A stretch of 64,000 nt of DNA. Origin: Pirellulales bacterium. GTDB lineage: Bacteria; Planctomycetota; Planctomycetia; Pirellulales; PALSA-1355. Location: assembly GCA_022844125.1 (NCBI GenBank), contig JALHMI010000015.1, forward strand, positions 165,369 through 229,368, written 5' to 3'. Position numbers and translations under genes: made by a program. Shown piece after piece: positions 1-8,876 of this stretch (position 1 is the first letter of the stretch; every line of letters begins with the position of its first letter). A model generated the notes under the pieces. That model did not search any database. It had not been told where the DNA came from and saw only the letters and a list, made by a program, of their open reading frames with translations.

Positions 1-459
1 GTATCGCGCGGCAGGCCACTGCTTGAAGCCGTTCCGCTCATATGTTCGCCTCGCTTGCGCATGCCCTGGATCGGCCCCGGTTTCAACCATGGCCACGGGC
101 ACGCCCTGCTCGCGCATCCAATCGGTCGAGTGCCGCGTCAGTTGGCTGCCGACCCGCCGGCCTTGAAAACTCGGATCGACGGCAATCATGTAGATCTCGC
201 CCATCTCGGCTGATCGGATCGCAATGGCCGTGAAGCCCGCGATCTGGCCGTCCTCCTCGGCGACCCAGACGTGCATATTCGCATCGGCCATTACTTCCTC
301 GACCGACTTCTGCTGGGACTCGCGCCAATCGGGAAAGAAGTGCTGATAGAGCGTCAAATCGAGGGCTTCCTTGATCGACACGAAGACCGGCTCCCAGGCG
401 CGCAAGGAGAGTGCGACGACCGCCTCGCGGTCGGAGGATACATACGGTCGGATTGGCAT
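1..459 (-). CDS. GNAT family N-acetyltransferase (3' end outside window)
   Basis: The minus strand is open from an ATG at 457-459 to the window edge, giving 153 residues without a stop, so the C-terminus is missing. The fold is that of a GCN5-related acetyltransferase, which moves an acetyl group from acetyl-CoA to an amine. The acetyl-CoA binding motif is visible at about residues 95-104 (VDPSFQGRRVGS), preceded by the beta-strand GEIYMIAVD, and the late helix RRTYERNGF near residue 137 is the usual end of motif B. The substrate cannot be told from sequence. The downstream neighbour on the same strand is outside the window. Family certain, role unknown. Confidence 0.88.
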   Translation of the reverse strand, partial: MPIRPYVSSDREAVVALSLRAWEPVFVSIKEALDLTLYQHFFPDWRESQQKSVEEVMADANMHVWVAEEDGQIAGFTAIAIRSAEMGEIYMIAVDPSFQGRRVGSQLTRHSTDWMREQGVPVAMVETGADPGHAQARRTYERNGFKQWPAARY

Positions 460-598
460 GGCTGTCGGCCCTCAGCACACGAATGTCGCGGTGGAATGCG
501 CTACCCGGGACACCGCAGCCGCGCGTCAGGTTCGCGCCGCCTTGTCGGCGAATCTGACTGACGACGCTTCGGACCAACGATGCTGCCAGGGCAATCGA

Positions 599-2056
599 TT
601 AAGCCGCTGCCCTCGCGTTCTGCGCCGCCAGTCTGCCAGGCGGTCGTCCCGACGGCACATCGAGTCGAGACAATTCCTGCAGTCGAACCTGCAGGCCGCC
701 CCGTACGTCGTTAAGCAGGGCAAGAATATTCGCGATCAATTGCTCACCCTTGATGCGGCCCTCGCAAATATCTTCGATCAGGTTTTGTCGCAGCTTGACG
801 AGTCGTTCGTCGAGCTCGCGCAAGAGTTCATTTGCGGTGGCGCCCGTGACGGCCTCCTGATCAAGCGTTCTGCCCAGTTCTTCAATTTTGCGAAGCGCGT
901 CGTAGTAGTCGGACGGCTGCCGCGCGGTTTGCGTTCGCAATAGCCCATACAGCGAAAGCACCCCTGCTGCGAAAGCGCCGAAAACGCTTAACCCGTTACT
1001 GAGCCATTCGAGCGCCTTGTCGACTGCCACGGGCTTGTCGCGGTCCAGATAGGCGATCGCAGCTTCGTGAATCGGATATGGATTGGCGACGTCGCGCGGA
1101 GACCGTGGGCCCAGGCGGTGTGCCAGTTCACTCTCGAACAGCGTTGACATCAGGGCCCGCACGGCTGCGGCGTTCGCATCCTTCCGGGCGACGATCAGCA
1201 GACGAATACCAACGGTCTCGCAGTCGGTTTCGGGCAGGGCCCTGTGTCCGAAGTAACTATGCTTGGGAATCTGCGAAGGTTCCAGGAACTCGCGCTGCAG
1301 CGTGGCATGTTCGCTGGAACTCTCCTGCAGGTTGTCCAGCAGAAAGGCCTGGGTCGCCGGCAGCGCGGCGATGCGATAGTCCGCGGCCTCGATCAACTGG
1401 CGCGCCACGGCCGAGGGGGGCGAGTCCAACAAGATCAACGCATCTGGAAGTTCACGGATCAAGCGTTCTTTCTCGGCTCCGCTGGCACCCAGGATCGTGC
1501 GACACTTGTGCAGCAGCTCGGGCTTGCCGAACTCCGTCGCAACGATGTCCCCCGCCAGTTGCGGCGAGCTGACACGAAGTCGCGCAAACTTAAGAATCTC
1601 GCGCGAGAGCAGAGCTTCGCTACTGCCAGGCTGTCCCAGATTCACGCGTTTGCCACGAATTCCTTCGATCACCGACGATGCCGCCGCGATCTCGCTGCGC
1701 AGTAGCAGATGCACGGCTTCGACTTGCGTGATGGCCAGCACAGTGAGCTGCTCGTCGTCCGGAATCACCACGCCGTTGCTGACAAGTGCCACGTCGATCT
1801 GGCCGGCCTTAAGCTGTCGCAAGGATTCTTCCGAACCGGCATTCGTCGACAACGTGATTCGCAGACCTCCTCGCGCGGCATGCTTGGTGAGCATTTCGGC
1901 CACAGCCTGTCGCCGGGTGCCTTCAGGCCCGGCACTCATCCGCAGCGGAGGAACGGCGCGATTGACGAACATCCGCGTTGCCAGCGTCAGGCTCAGCACG
2001 GCCAGACCCAGGCTCACCACCATGGAGAATCTTCGATGTCCCCGCAGTTTTTCCAC
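599..2056 (-). CDS. TAXI-type TRAP transporter solute-binding protein with C-terminal membrane anchor
   Basis: 485 residues from a GTG start; an ATG also exists 11 codons further in. The N-terminus has one hydrophobic segment (about residues 10-30), then a periplasmic binding fold like the TAXI subfamily of TRAP substrate receptors: AGPEGTRR near the start, the DVALVSNG strand, and RGKRVNLGQPGS in the middle. Unlike a normal TAXI receptor it continues past about residue 350 with a second hydrophobic segment (VFGAFAAGVLSLYGLL) and a roughly 110-residue helical tail rich in Leu, Glu and Arg. No DctQ/DctM permease gene lies next to it. It is therefore more likely a membrane-tethered ligand sensor or orphan receptor than part of a transporter; that role is inference. 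Confidence 0.75.
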   Translation of the reverse strand: MEKLRGHRRFSMVVSLGLAVLSLTLATRMFVNRAVPPLRMSAGPEGTRRQAVAEMLTKHAARGGLRITLSTNAGSEESLRQLKAGQIDVALVSNGVVIPDDEQLTVLAITQVEAVHLLLRSEIAAASSVIEGIRGKRVNLGQPGSSEALLSREILKFARLRVSSPQLAGDIVATEFGKPELLHKCRTILGASGAEKERLIRELPDALILLDSPPSAVARQLIEAADYRIAALPATQAFLLDNLQESSSEHATLQREFLEPSQIPKHSYFGHRALPETDCETVGIRLLIVARKDANAAAVRALMSTLFESELAHRLGPRSPRDVANPYPIHEAAIAYLDRDKPVAVDKALEWLSNGLSVFGAFAAGVLSLYGLLRTQTARQPSDYYDALRKIEELGRTLDQEAVTGATANELLRELDERLVKLRQNLIEDICEGRIKGEQLIANILALLNDVRGGLQVRLQELSRLDVPSGRPPGRLAAQNARAAA

Positions 2057-2367
2057 GTCGCAAGCCGTCCTGGCCGGATGATGACTGTCACATTAGTCGA
2101 CGCAGGATATGTAGCGAGAATTGGCGGTTTCGTCGAGATCAATCTACCCGCGCGCTATAGCTTTCCCGCGCTTCGCAGGGCAAGTGCAAAGATGCCCCCG
2201 ATGACCAGGGCCGCACATAGCACGGAGAACGTTGAGTGTCAATCGGTGGAGGCTCGCTCATCCCCTGAGATTACAGCCGCGCGTCTTTCGCTGGCAACCG
2301 GGAACCATCGTGGGAGGGGGGCGAAAGCAATGCCTTATCCGAAAACGGGGGCAGAACTCAAAAAAGG
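2057..2367. other. Non-coding stretch upstream of the TAXI gene
   Basis: No reading frame here has a recognisable protein motif. It must hold the promoter of the leftward TAXI gene, but no convincing -10/-35 pair was picked out. Confidence 0.5.
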
Positions 2368-2400
2368 CCCCGCAGTTGCCAGTCCTCAGCAACTGCGGGG
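2360..2400 (-). terminator. Rho-independent terminator, leftward
   Basis: A perfect 12-bp stem (CCCCGCAGTTGC at 2368-2379, GCAACTGCGGGG at 2389-2400) with a 9-nt loop. On the minus strand the stem is followed by a run of T (A run at 2360-2365 on the plus strand). It would stop a leftward transcript coming from the right, yet no intact leftward gene lies upstream of it, so it may be left over from a lost gene. Confidence 0.8.
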
Positions 2401-2539
2401 CGGCATGCCACCCGGCGAAACATGAGCTGATACCCTTAAGGCGTCAGCGGCGCCTTTAGCGGACGCCAAATAGCAGCCCAGATCGCAAATTTGCGCAACC
2501 TGGTCGCCGACTAGCTTGCCGCGACGCCACGCGATCCAG

Positions 2540-2759
2540 CCGGACCGCGCAGGCCTGGTACGCTGGTTGCGACGATTATGGGGCGAACACCGCATCCGTC
2601 TGCCGGTCACCTTCATCACAGCCCACGCTGACGTCCGTCCTGCCGTTGGTGGGCGGCCAGAAATCCGGCGTCCTCGACGTTCTGGAAAATCCGCTTGATC
2701 GCGATTCGCTACGCCTGCTCGTCCGAAAGGCGCTCCAGCTCGATGCCGATTTGAACTGA
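2540..2759 (+). pseudogene. Remnant of a FixJ-type response-regulator receiver domain
   Basis: The plus strand first reads PDRAGLVRWLRRLW, then RLPVTFITAHADVRPAV, and after a frame change near 2658 it reads SGVLDVLENPLDRDSLRLL up to a TGA at 2757-2759. Read together these match the second half of a FixJ receiver domain: the P[V]xxITxHxDVxxAV strand, the KxGxxDFLEKPFD segment and the last helix. The phosphorylated Asp region, the start and the LuxR output domain are gone. It is a fragment, not a gene; no intact partner kinase lies nearby. Confidence 0.65.
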
Positions 2760-2867
2760 GCAAAGCCTGGCGCTGCCAATGCTTGTTCGCCCGCTGCACC
2801 AAGGGTATTCTGAAGGTTCGCCCGCCCAACCTGCCAATCTTCCCACCGCGCCGCCGGAGTTCCTCGC

Positions 2868-5375
2868 TTGCACCGCCTGCGAACCGTGATCCTGCTGCGT
2901 GTGCTCGGCGCGACCTTCGTCGTGTTGACAGTGGCGTCTCGGGCCGACTCCGTTGACTACCAGCGCGACGTCCAGCCGATCCTGGCCCGCAATTGCTTCC
3001 AGTGCCACGGCGCGGACGATGCCACGCGCACGGCCGGCCTCCGTCTCGACGAGTCGGCCGGCGCGGCCGCGCAGCTCGAAAGCGGCCGGCGGGCGATCGT
3101 GCCCGGCAAGCCGGACGAGAGCCAACTGTTCGTTCGCATCACGGCCAGCGACGCTTCCGTAGCCATGCCGCCGGAAGAGACGGGCAAGAAGCTAACCGCT
3201 GCCGAGATTGAAACGTTGCGCAAGTGGATTGCCGAAGGCGCGCCCTACGCCGCTCACTGGGCTTACTCGAAGCCAGCACCGAATCCGATCCCTACCATTA
3301 ACAACGCCGCCTGGCCCGCCAATCCCATCGATCACTTCGTTCTCGCCCGGCTCGAGCAGGAAGGCCTCGCCCCCTCCGAGGCCGCCGATCGGCCGACTTT
3401 GATTCGCCGCGTCTCGCTCGATCTCACCGGTCTGCCGCCGACGCCCGAAGAAGTCCACGCTTTTGTGAACGACTCCCGACCGGAAGCCTACGAACTACTT
3501 GTCGATCGCTTGTTAGCGAGCAGCGCTTACGGCGAACGCTGGGCCGCGATGTGGCTCGACCTGGCTCGCTATGCCGACTCGCAGGGCTACGCTCCCGACG
3601 GCGCTCGCACGATCTGGCGGTGGCGCGATTGGCTGATCGGCTCGCTCAACGACAACCTGCCGTACGATCAATTCACCGTCGAGATGCTCGCCGGCGACCT
3701 GCTTCCCGAACCTTCACCGTTGCAACTCGTGGCCACCGGCTTCAACCGCAACACGCAACTCAACACCGAGGGGGGCGTCAACCTCGAGGAATTCCGCCAC
3801 GCCGCCGTGGTCGATCGCGTGAACACCACGTTCGCCGTCTGGATGGGCACCACGATTGCCTGCGCCCAGTGCCACAACCACAAGTACGATCCCTTCTCGC
3901 AGCGCGAGTACTACCAGCTCTTTTCGATCTTCAACAACACGGATGACTTCAACACCGACGACCCCGTCCTCGAAGTGCCGCAGGTTGGCCGCGAGGCCGA
4001 CGTCGCACGCTTGAAGGCCGAGTTGGCCGATGTCCAGTCCTCGTGGGATTACGCCACCCGGTTCCGCGACTCGCTGCAGGCCGACTGGGAGAAGTCCGCG
4101 CCGCAGGCGGCTCCCGACGCTGTTCCCAAGGAGATCGCCGAGATTCTGGCCATCGCCGCAGACAAGCGCGACAAACCCCAGCAAGACAAGCTGGCCGCCC
4201 ATCACCGTGCGCTCTCAGAAGATTGGACGCAGGTCGACGCGCGCCTCCAGGCCGCCAAAGCCAAACTTGCCAGCGTGACCACGACTTCGCTGGTGATGCG
4301 TGAAGGCACCCCGCGCGAGTCCTTTATCTACCACCGCGGCGAATTCCTTTCCCCCGGCGACCCGGTTACGCCCGGCGTGCCTGCCGCCTTGCATCCCGCG
4401 CCGGCGGGCGCAAAGCTCGATCGCCTGGGCCTCGCCCGCTGATTGGTCGATGCCGAGAATCCGCTCGTCGCCCGCGTCGCAGTGAATCGGCTTTGGCAGG
4501 AGCTCTTCGGCCTGGGCATCGTCGAAACAGCCGAGGAATTCGGCGCACAGGGCGAGCTGCCGTCGCATCCCGAGCTGCTCGACTGGCTGGCGATCACGTA
4601 TCGAGACGGCGGCTGGGATACCAAAGAACTGCTCAAATTGATCGTCGCCTCGGCCACGTATCGACAAAGTGCCAAGGTCACGCCGGAACTCGCACGGCGC
4701 GATCCGTACAACAAGCTGCTCGCCCGTGGCCCGCGCGTGCGTCTCACGGCCGAAATGGTGCGCGACCAGGCGCTCGCCCTGAGCGGCCTTTTGAGCGCGA
4801 AAATGTACGGCCCGCCCGTACAGCCGGCGCAACCTTCGATGGGCCTGGCCGCGGCCTTTGGCGCCAGCACTGACTGGACCGCCAGCGAAGGCGAAGACCG
4901 TCACCGCCGCGCGGTCTACACCCGCTGGCGTCGCAACCTGCCGTACCCGTCGCTGGTCGCGTTCGACGCACCGGAGCGAAACGTTTGCTCGGCGCGCCGG
5001 ATGCGCACGAACACCCCGCTGCAAGCGCTCGTCACGCTCAACGATCCGACGTTCGTCGAGTGTGCACAGGCCCTCGCCCGCCGGGTAATTGCCGAACGGC
5101 CCGACGACAAGCACACCAACAACAACCGTGCCCGGGCCGAGCGAGCCGTCGCCCTGGCAGTCGGCCGCGCAGCCTTGCCATCCGAAACCGACCGGCTCGT
5201 CGCGCTCTACGACCAATCCCGCGCATCGCTCGAGCGCGATCCGGCCCAGGCGAAGGCCCTTGCCACGGTTCCGCTCGGTCCGCTGCCCGATGGCTTGAGC
5301 GAACTGGATGCCGCCGCCTGGACCGTCGTGGCCAACGTGGTTTTGAATCTCGACGAAACCCTCAGCAAGCCGTAA
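2868..5375 (+). CDS. Planctomycete-type cytochrome c / DUF1549 / DUF1553 protein, interrupted by an in-frame TGA
   Basis: One frame of 836 codons from a TTG start, with a single TGA at 4440-4442. Residues 1-26 look like a signal peptide. Then comes the PSCyt1 domain with one haem-type motif (CFQCH), DUF1549 (from about residue 140, with the AYGERWAAMWLDLARYADS signature) and DUF1553 (after about residue 525, with NPLVARVAVNRLWQELFG). These large secreted proteins are abundant in planctomycetes and are paired with DUF1501 proteins; the biochemical role is unproven. The TGA replaces the Trp of the conserved ARWLVD motif, so it is a one-base change from TGG, with no other decay. It may be a nonsense mutation, a sequencing error or, less likely, read-through. 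The DUF1501 gene follows after 5 bases. Confidence 0.88.
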
Positions 5376-5380
5376 GTGAT

Positions 5381-6847
5381 ATGGACAAGCTCGCGCTCGA
5401 ACTGCTCTCCGCTCGCACGCGCCGCCATTTCCTGCGCGACTCGGCCCTCGGCCTGGGCGCCGTCGCGCTCTCGATGCTCGGCGGCGACCTGAACCACGGG
5501 CTTGCAGCCGGCGCTACTGCCGACGACGATCCCTTTCTTCCCAAACCCACGCACTTCGCCCCGCGCGCGAAGAACGTCATCTTCCTTTCGATGTCCGGCG
5601 GCCCTCCGCATCTGGACCTGTTCGACTACAAGCCGGAGCTCGTCAGCCGCGACGGCCAGGATTGCCCCGAGTCGCTCACCAAGGGCAAGCAATTCGCCTT
5701 CACCAGCGGTACGCCGAAGCTCTTGGGTACGCGGCAAAAGTTCAGCCAACGCGGTGAAAGCGGCGCCTGGATCTCAGGCGCCCTGCCTCACCTGGCCACG
5801 GTGGCCGACGATCTCACGTTCATCAAATCGGTCTGGACCGAACAGTTCAATCACGGCCCCGCCGAGTTGCTCCTCTATACCGGCTTCCCCCGCGCGCAAG
5901 GTCGCGCGTCGCTCGGCTCCTGGGTCACCTATGGCCTCGGCTCCGAAAGCCGCGATCTGCCGGGCTACATCGTGTTCGTCTCGGGACGTTCGCTGCCGAG
6001 CGCCGGCAAAGCGGCCTGGGGCAGCGGCTTCCTCTCCTCGGTCTATCATGGCGTCCAGTGCCGCACCGGCGGCGATCCGGTTCTCTATCTCTCGAATCCC
6101 GAGGGGATGGATCGCTCGTTGCGGCGACTGAGCCTGGACACGCTGCGCGAGTTGAACGAGCTCGAATCGCAGAAGCTCCATCAGCCGGAAACTGCCTCGC
6201 GGATCGCCCAGTACGAGATGGCCTATCGCATGCAGGCCGTCGTGCCCGAAACGATGGACATCGCCGGCGAACCTGCCAGCGTGCTGGCCGAGTACGGCGC
6301 ACAGCCCGGCGCTCCCACCTTTGCCAACAACTGCCTGCTCGCACGGCGGCTCGTCGAGCGCGGGGTGCGCTTCGTGCAACTCTTCGACTGGGGTTGGGAT
6401 TTCCACGGCACCAACGCCGGCGAAGAGATCGATAAGGGGCTCATCGAGCGCTGCAAGTCGATGGATCAGCCCGTCGCCGCGCTGATTCGCGATCTTAAGC
6501 GGCGGGGCCTGCTCGACGAAACGCTCGTCGTCTGGTCGGGCGAGTTCGGCCGCACGCCGTTCCGCGAAGGACGCACCAAGGACGGCCAGTTCCTCGGCCG
6601 CGACCATCATCCGTTTTCGAACACAATGTTCATGGCCGGCGGCGGACTCAAGCCGGGCATCTCCTACGGTTCGACCGACGAACTCGGCTGGGCGCCCGTC
6701 GATAAGCCGGTCCATCCGCACGACCTGCAGGCCACGATCCTGCACCTGCTGGGTCTCGACCACACGAAGCTGACCTACCGCTTCCAGGGCCGCGACTTCC
6801 GCCTCACCGACGTCCGCGGCGAAGTGCTCAGCGATCTGTTGGCCTGA
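5381..6847 (+). CDS. DUF1501 family secreted protein
   Basis: 488 residues, starting at the ATG 5 bases after the DUF1553 gene. The N-terminus has a twin-arginine-type signal (TRRHFLRDSALGLGAVALS), so export in folded form is likely. The body is DUF1501, a family related to the alkaline-phosphatase/sulfatase fold: KNVIFLSMSGGPPHLDLFDYKP near residue 65, NHGPAELLLYTG, a central WGWDFHGTN and VWSGEFGRTPF, then GRDHHPFS and the PVHPHDLQATILHLLGLD end. Tight pairing with the upstream DUF1549/DUF1553 gene is the rule in planctomycetes and points to a shared operon and a shared, still unknown, extracytoplasmic function. Confidence 0.92.
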   Translation: MDKLALELLSARTRRHFLRDSALGLGAVALSMLGGDLNHGLAAGATADDDPFLPKPTHFAPRAKNVIFLSMSGGPPHLDLFDYKPELVSRDGQDCPESLTKGKQFAFTSGTPKLLGTRQKFSQRGESGAWISGALPHLATVADDLTFIKSVWTEQFNHGPAELLLYTGFPRAQGRASLGSWVTYGLGSESRDLPGYIVFVSGRSLPSAGKAAWGSGFLSSVYHGVQCRTGGDPVLYLSNPEGMDRSLRRLSLDTLRELNELESQKLHQPETASRIAQYEMAYRMQAVVPETMDIAGEPASVLAEYGAQPGAPTFANNCLLARRLVERGVRFVQLFDWGWDFHGTNAGEEIDKGLIERCKSMDQPVAALIRDLKRRGLLDETLVVWSGEFGRTPFREGRTKDGQFLGRDHHPFSNTMFMAGGGLKPGISYGSTDELGWAPVDKPVHPHDLQATILHLLGLDHTKLTYRFQGRDFRLTDVRGEVLSDLLA

Positions 6848-6879
6848 GCGCCGCTTTGCGTTGTCCCTCGCCATCCGCG

Positions 6880-7396
6880 CTACTCCCTCTTCCCCACCAC
6901 CTCCTTGATCACCGCCCCCGAATCGGGCACCGCAGCGTGATAGTCTTCGCTCAGCAGCCCGGCCAGCGTGGCGGCCGCCTGGCTCTGCGTCACGCGCTCG
7001 CAATCGGCTCGCTCGCCCAGTGCCGGCGTGTCGGGGCCGAGGAACGCCATCCACATGTTCTCGGGCCCCTCGATCTGCTGGCCGTGATTCTTCCAGTTCA
7101 CCAGACCCGAACCCCGCCCGTGGTCGGTCGTGATCATGAACGTGGTCTTGTCGCGATACTGGTCCATCGACTGCATCAAATCCCACAGCCGCTGGATATA
7201 ACTGTCCACGCCCCGGGCGCTCGTCAGCAGGTGGTCGTAACGGACGGCATGCCCCCAGGCGTCCGTCGCCAGAAATCGTCGTGATCAGGACGATGTTCCG
7301 CGTCTTGAGGTCCGCGCCGCTGGCAACTTGCGCGGCCAGCAGGAGCACGATGCAGGTGAGGAAACTGAGCGAGTGAGACACGACGTCGCGAGCCAT
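6880..7396 (-). pseudogene. Decayed alkaline-phosphatase-fold (sulfatase-like) secreted protein
   Basis: The minus strand begins at ATG 7394-7396 with a good signal peptide (SFLTCIVLLLAAQVASGAD) and the first strand of an alkaline-phosphatase fold (TRNIVLITT). The frame then shifts near 7240-7260 and the continuation reads YIQRLWDLMQSM, the metal-site strand FMITTDHGRGSG, and a normal C-terminus. About 150-250 residues that should lie between the first strand and the DHGRG motif are missing. So an internal deletion plus a frameshift has destroyed it. Confidence 0.75.
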
Positions 7397-7924
7397 GCTT
7401 GGTCTCTCGGGAGAGATTTGGGATGGATGTTCCGTGTGCCGTGTGGAAGGCGCCCGTAGTTTAGTTCGGCTGATCCCTCCGTGCCGGGGTAACGGCCACA
7501 GGACCGCGGCGAAGAAACGAGCGGCGGCTGTTTTCAGGGCTCCGATTTTGTGGGTGTGTGGATTTAGAAACGCGTGAAAATGATGTTTCACACCCACACT
7601 TCGACCCAGGCGGGGGGCGTTCAGACGGCCCCGTTTCTCCAGCTTTTCGGCTGCGCAAGTGGGCGAATGACTTTCGTCGAGTCGAGACACAATCCGCTGA
7701 ACGTACCATAACTGAAGTCCTGGCCTGATTTCAATTCTTGGTGGACACTTGAGTCGTGTGCGCGGGGCACGCCTAGTCGCTGCGTCGCACAACGAGTTGC
7801 GCTCGCGGCGCGCCACACAACTGGTCAAGTGGTCAAAGTTTGTGCGATTTTTTCTCATCCGGTTTTTCCCCATCGCAGCCCGGCGCGCGCTTCGCGCGAG
7901 CGAGGCCGTATTTGTCAGTGCTGG
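7397..7924. other. Intergenic, no gene seen
   Basis: No frame carries a recognisable motif. The stretch leads into the repeat cluster to its right. Confidence 0.45.
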
Positions 7925-7929
7925 CCCAT

Positions 7930-8470
7930 GGGTAGCCGACGCGTCAGCGCGTCAGCGAGGCTGTATTCCAAGTCTCTTCCTTCATAACCCGACGGCGTCA
8001 GCGAGGCTGTATCTTCCCACCACGACTCGACGCCTCTCTGCGGGTCTTCCCGCGCTTACGCGTCGGGCTACCAGGCGGGACCTCCTCGCTCACGCGTCGG
8101 GTTGTGAAGCGGGGAATGTTCCAATGTTCCGGCCGCCTGGGCACGTCACTTCCTTCATAACCCGACGCGTCAGCGAGGCTGTATCTCCCACCACGACTCG
8201 ACGCGTGCGCCCGGCCTCTCTGCGGGTCTTCCCGCGCTTACGCGTCGGGCTACCAGGCGGGACCTCCTCGCTCACGCGTCGGGTTGTGAAGCGGGGAATG
8301 TTCCAATGTTCCGGCCGCCTGGGCACGTCTCTTCCTTCATAACCCGACGCGTCAGCGAGGCTGTATTCCAAGTCTCTTCCTTCATAACCCGACGCCTTTC
8401 TGCGGGTCTTCCCGCGCTTACGCGTCGGGCTACCAGGCGGGATCTCCTCGCTCACGCGTCGGGTTGTGAA
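7930..8470. repeat. Cluster of four GC-rich intergenic repeat units with inverted ends
   Basis: Units begin with CTTCCTTCATAACCCGACG at 7976, 8149, 8331 and 8376. The first two are nearly identical full units of 173 and 182 bp (the extra bases are GTGCGCCCG); the third is only 45 bp and the fourth about 95 bp. A further partial end lies at 7938-7970. Within a unit, the left end (TTCATAACCCGACGCGTCAG, then CGAGG) is the imperfect inverse of the right end (CCTCGCTCACGCGTCGGGTT, then GTGAA), and an inner arm CGCTTACGCGTCGGGCTACC repeats the same core, so each unit can fold into hairpins. Short frames inside give Arg/Ser-rich peptides that are not proteins. Confidence 0.85.
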
Positions 8471-8876
8471 TGTGCGGGCATGCGTGCGCCCAGGTCCTGA
8501 CAGCATCATTGCACCCTTCTGAACTGAAAACGGAACACCTACCCATCTGCACCCTACGACAATGCCTGGCCACATTTCAAGCGCGTGTGCATCGCGATTC
8601 GCGGCGCGCGTTGCGGGGCAACGAGTTGCGATTCATGGTGCGCACACTTCACCGGGGAGGGAGCGGGAAGTTGAACCGCAGAGTGCGAGAAGGATCGCAG
8701 AGGGAAGGGCTGAGGAGCGGCAGGGATTTAACATCCAACTGCGCGAGATCGCTAGTTCGTGAACCGTCAGTGCTAATGATACCGCGGTCACGCCTGCACT
8801 GCACTGAGTCCGCACCTCACCTCGCGCAATCGTCGCGCCGGGACTCCGTCTCACACTCCTTTGCAACTTCTGCGAC
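8471..8876. other. Intergenic, no gene seen
   Basis: Lies between the repeat cluster and the 3' end of the leftward helicase gene. No coding motif and no clear terminator hairpin were recognised. Confidence 0.45.

Noticed and set aside
2386..2829. 147-codon minus-strand frame near the leftward terminator
   Set aside because: Arg/Pro-rich without motif or ribosome site, and the opposite strand holds a recognisable receiver-domain remnant.
5774..7873. Open frame of 699 codons on the minus strand
   Set aside because: It runs antisense to the clear DUF1501 gene; the only real part is the signal peptide of the decayed phosphatase-fold gene at 7396.
7930..8470. CRISPR array
   Set aside because: Units are 45-182 bp, nearly identical throughout with no unique spacers, and no cas gene is near.
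8090..8575. Open frame of 161 codons with repeated TRRVSEEVPPGSPTRKRG peptide
   Set aside because: It is the translation of the palindromic repeat cluster; the peptide repeats follow the DNA repeats and run in several frames and both strands.
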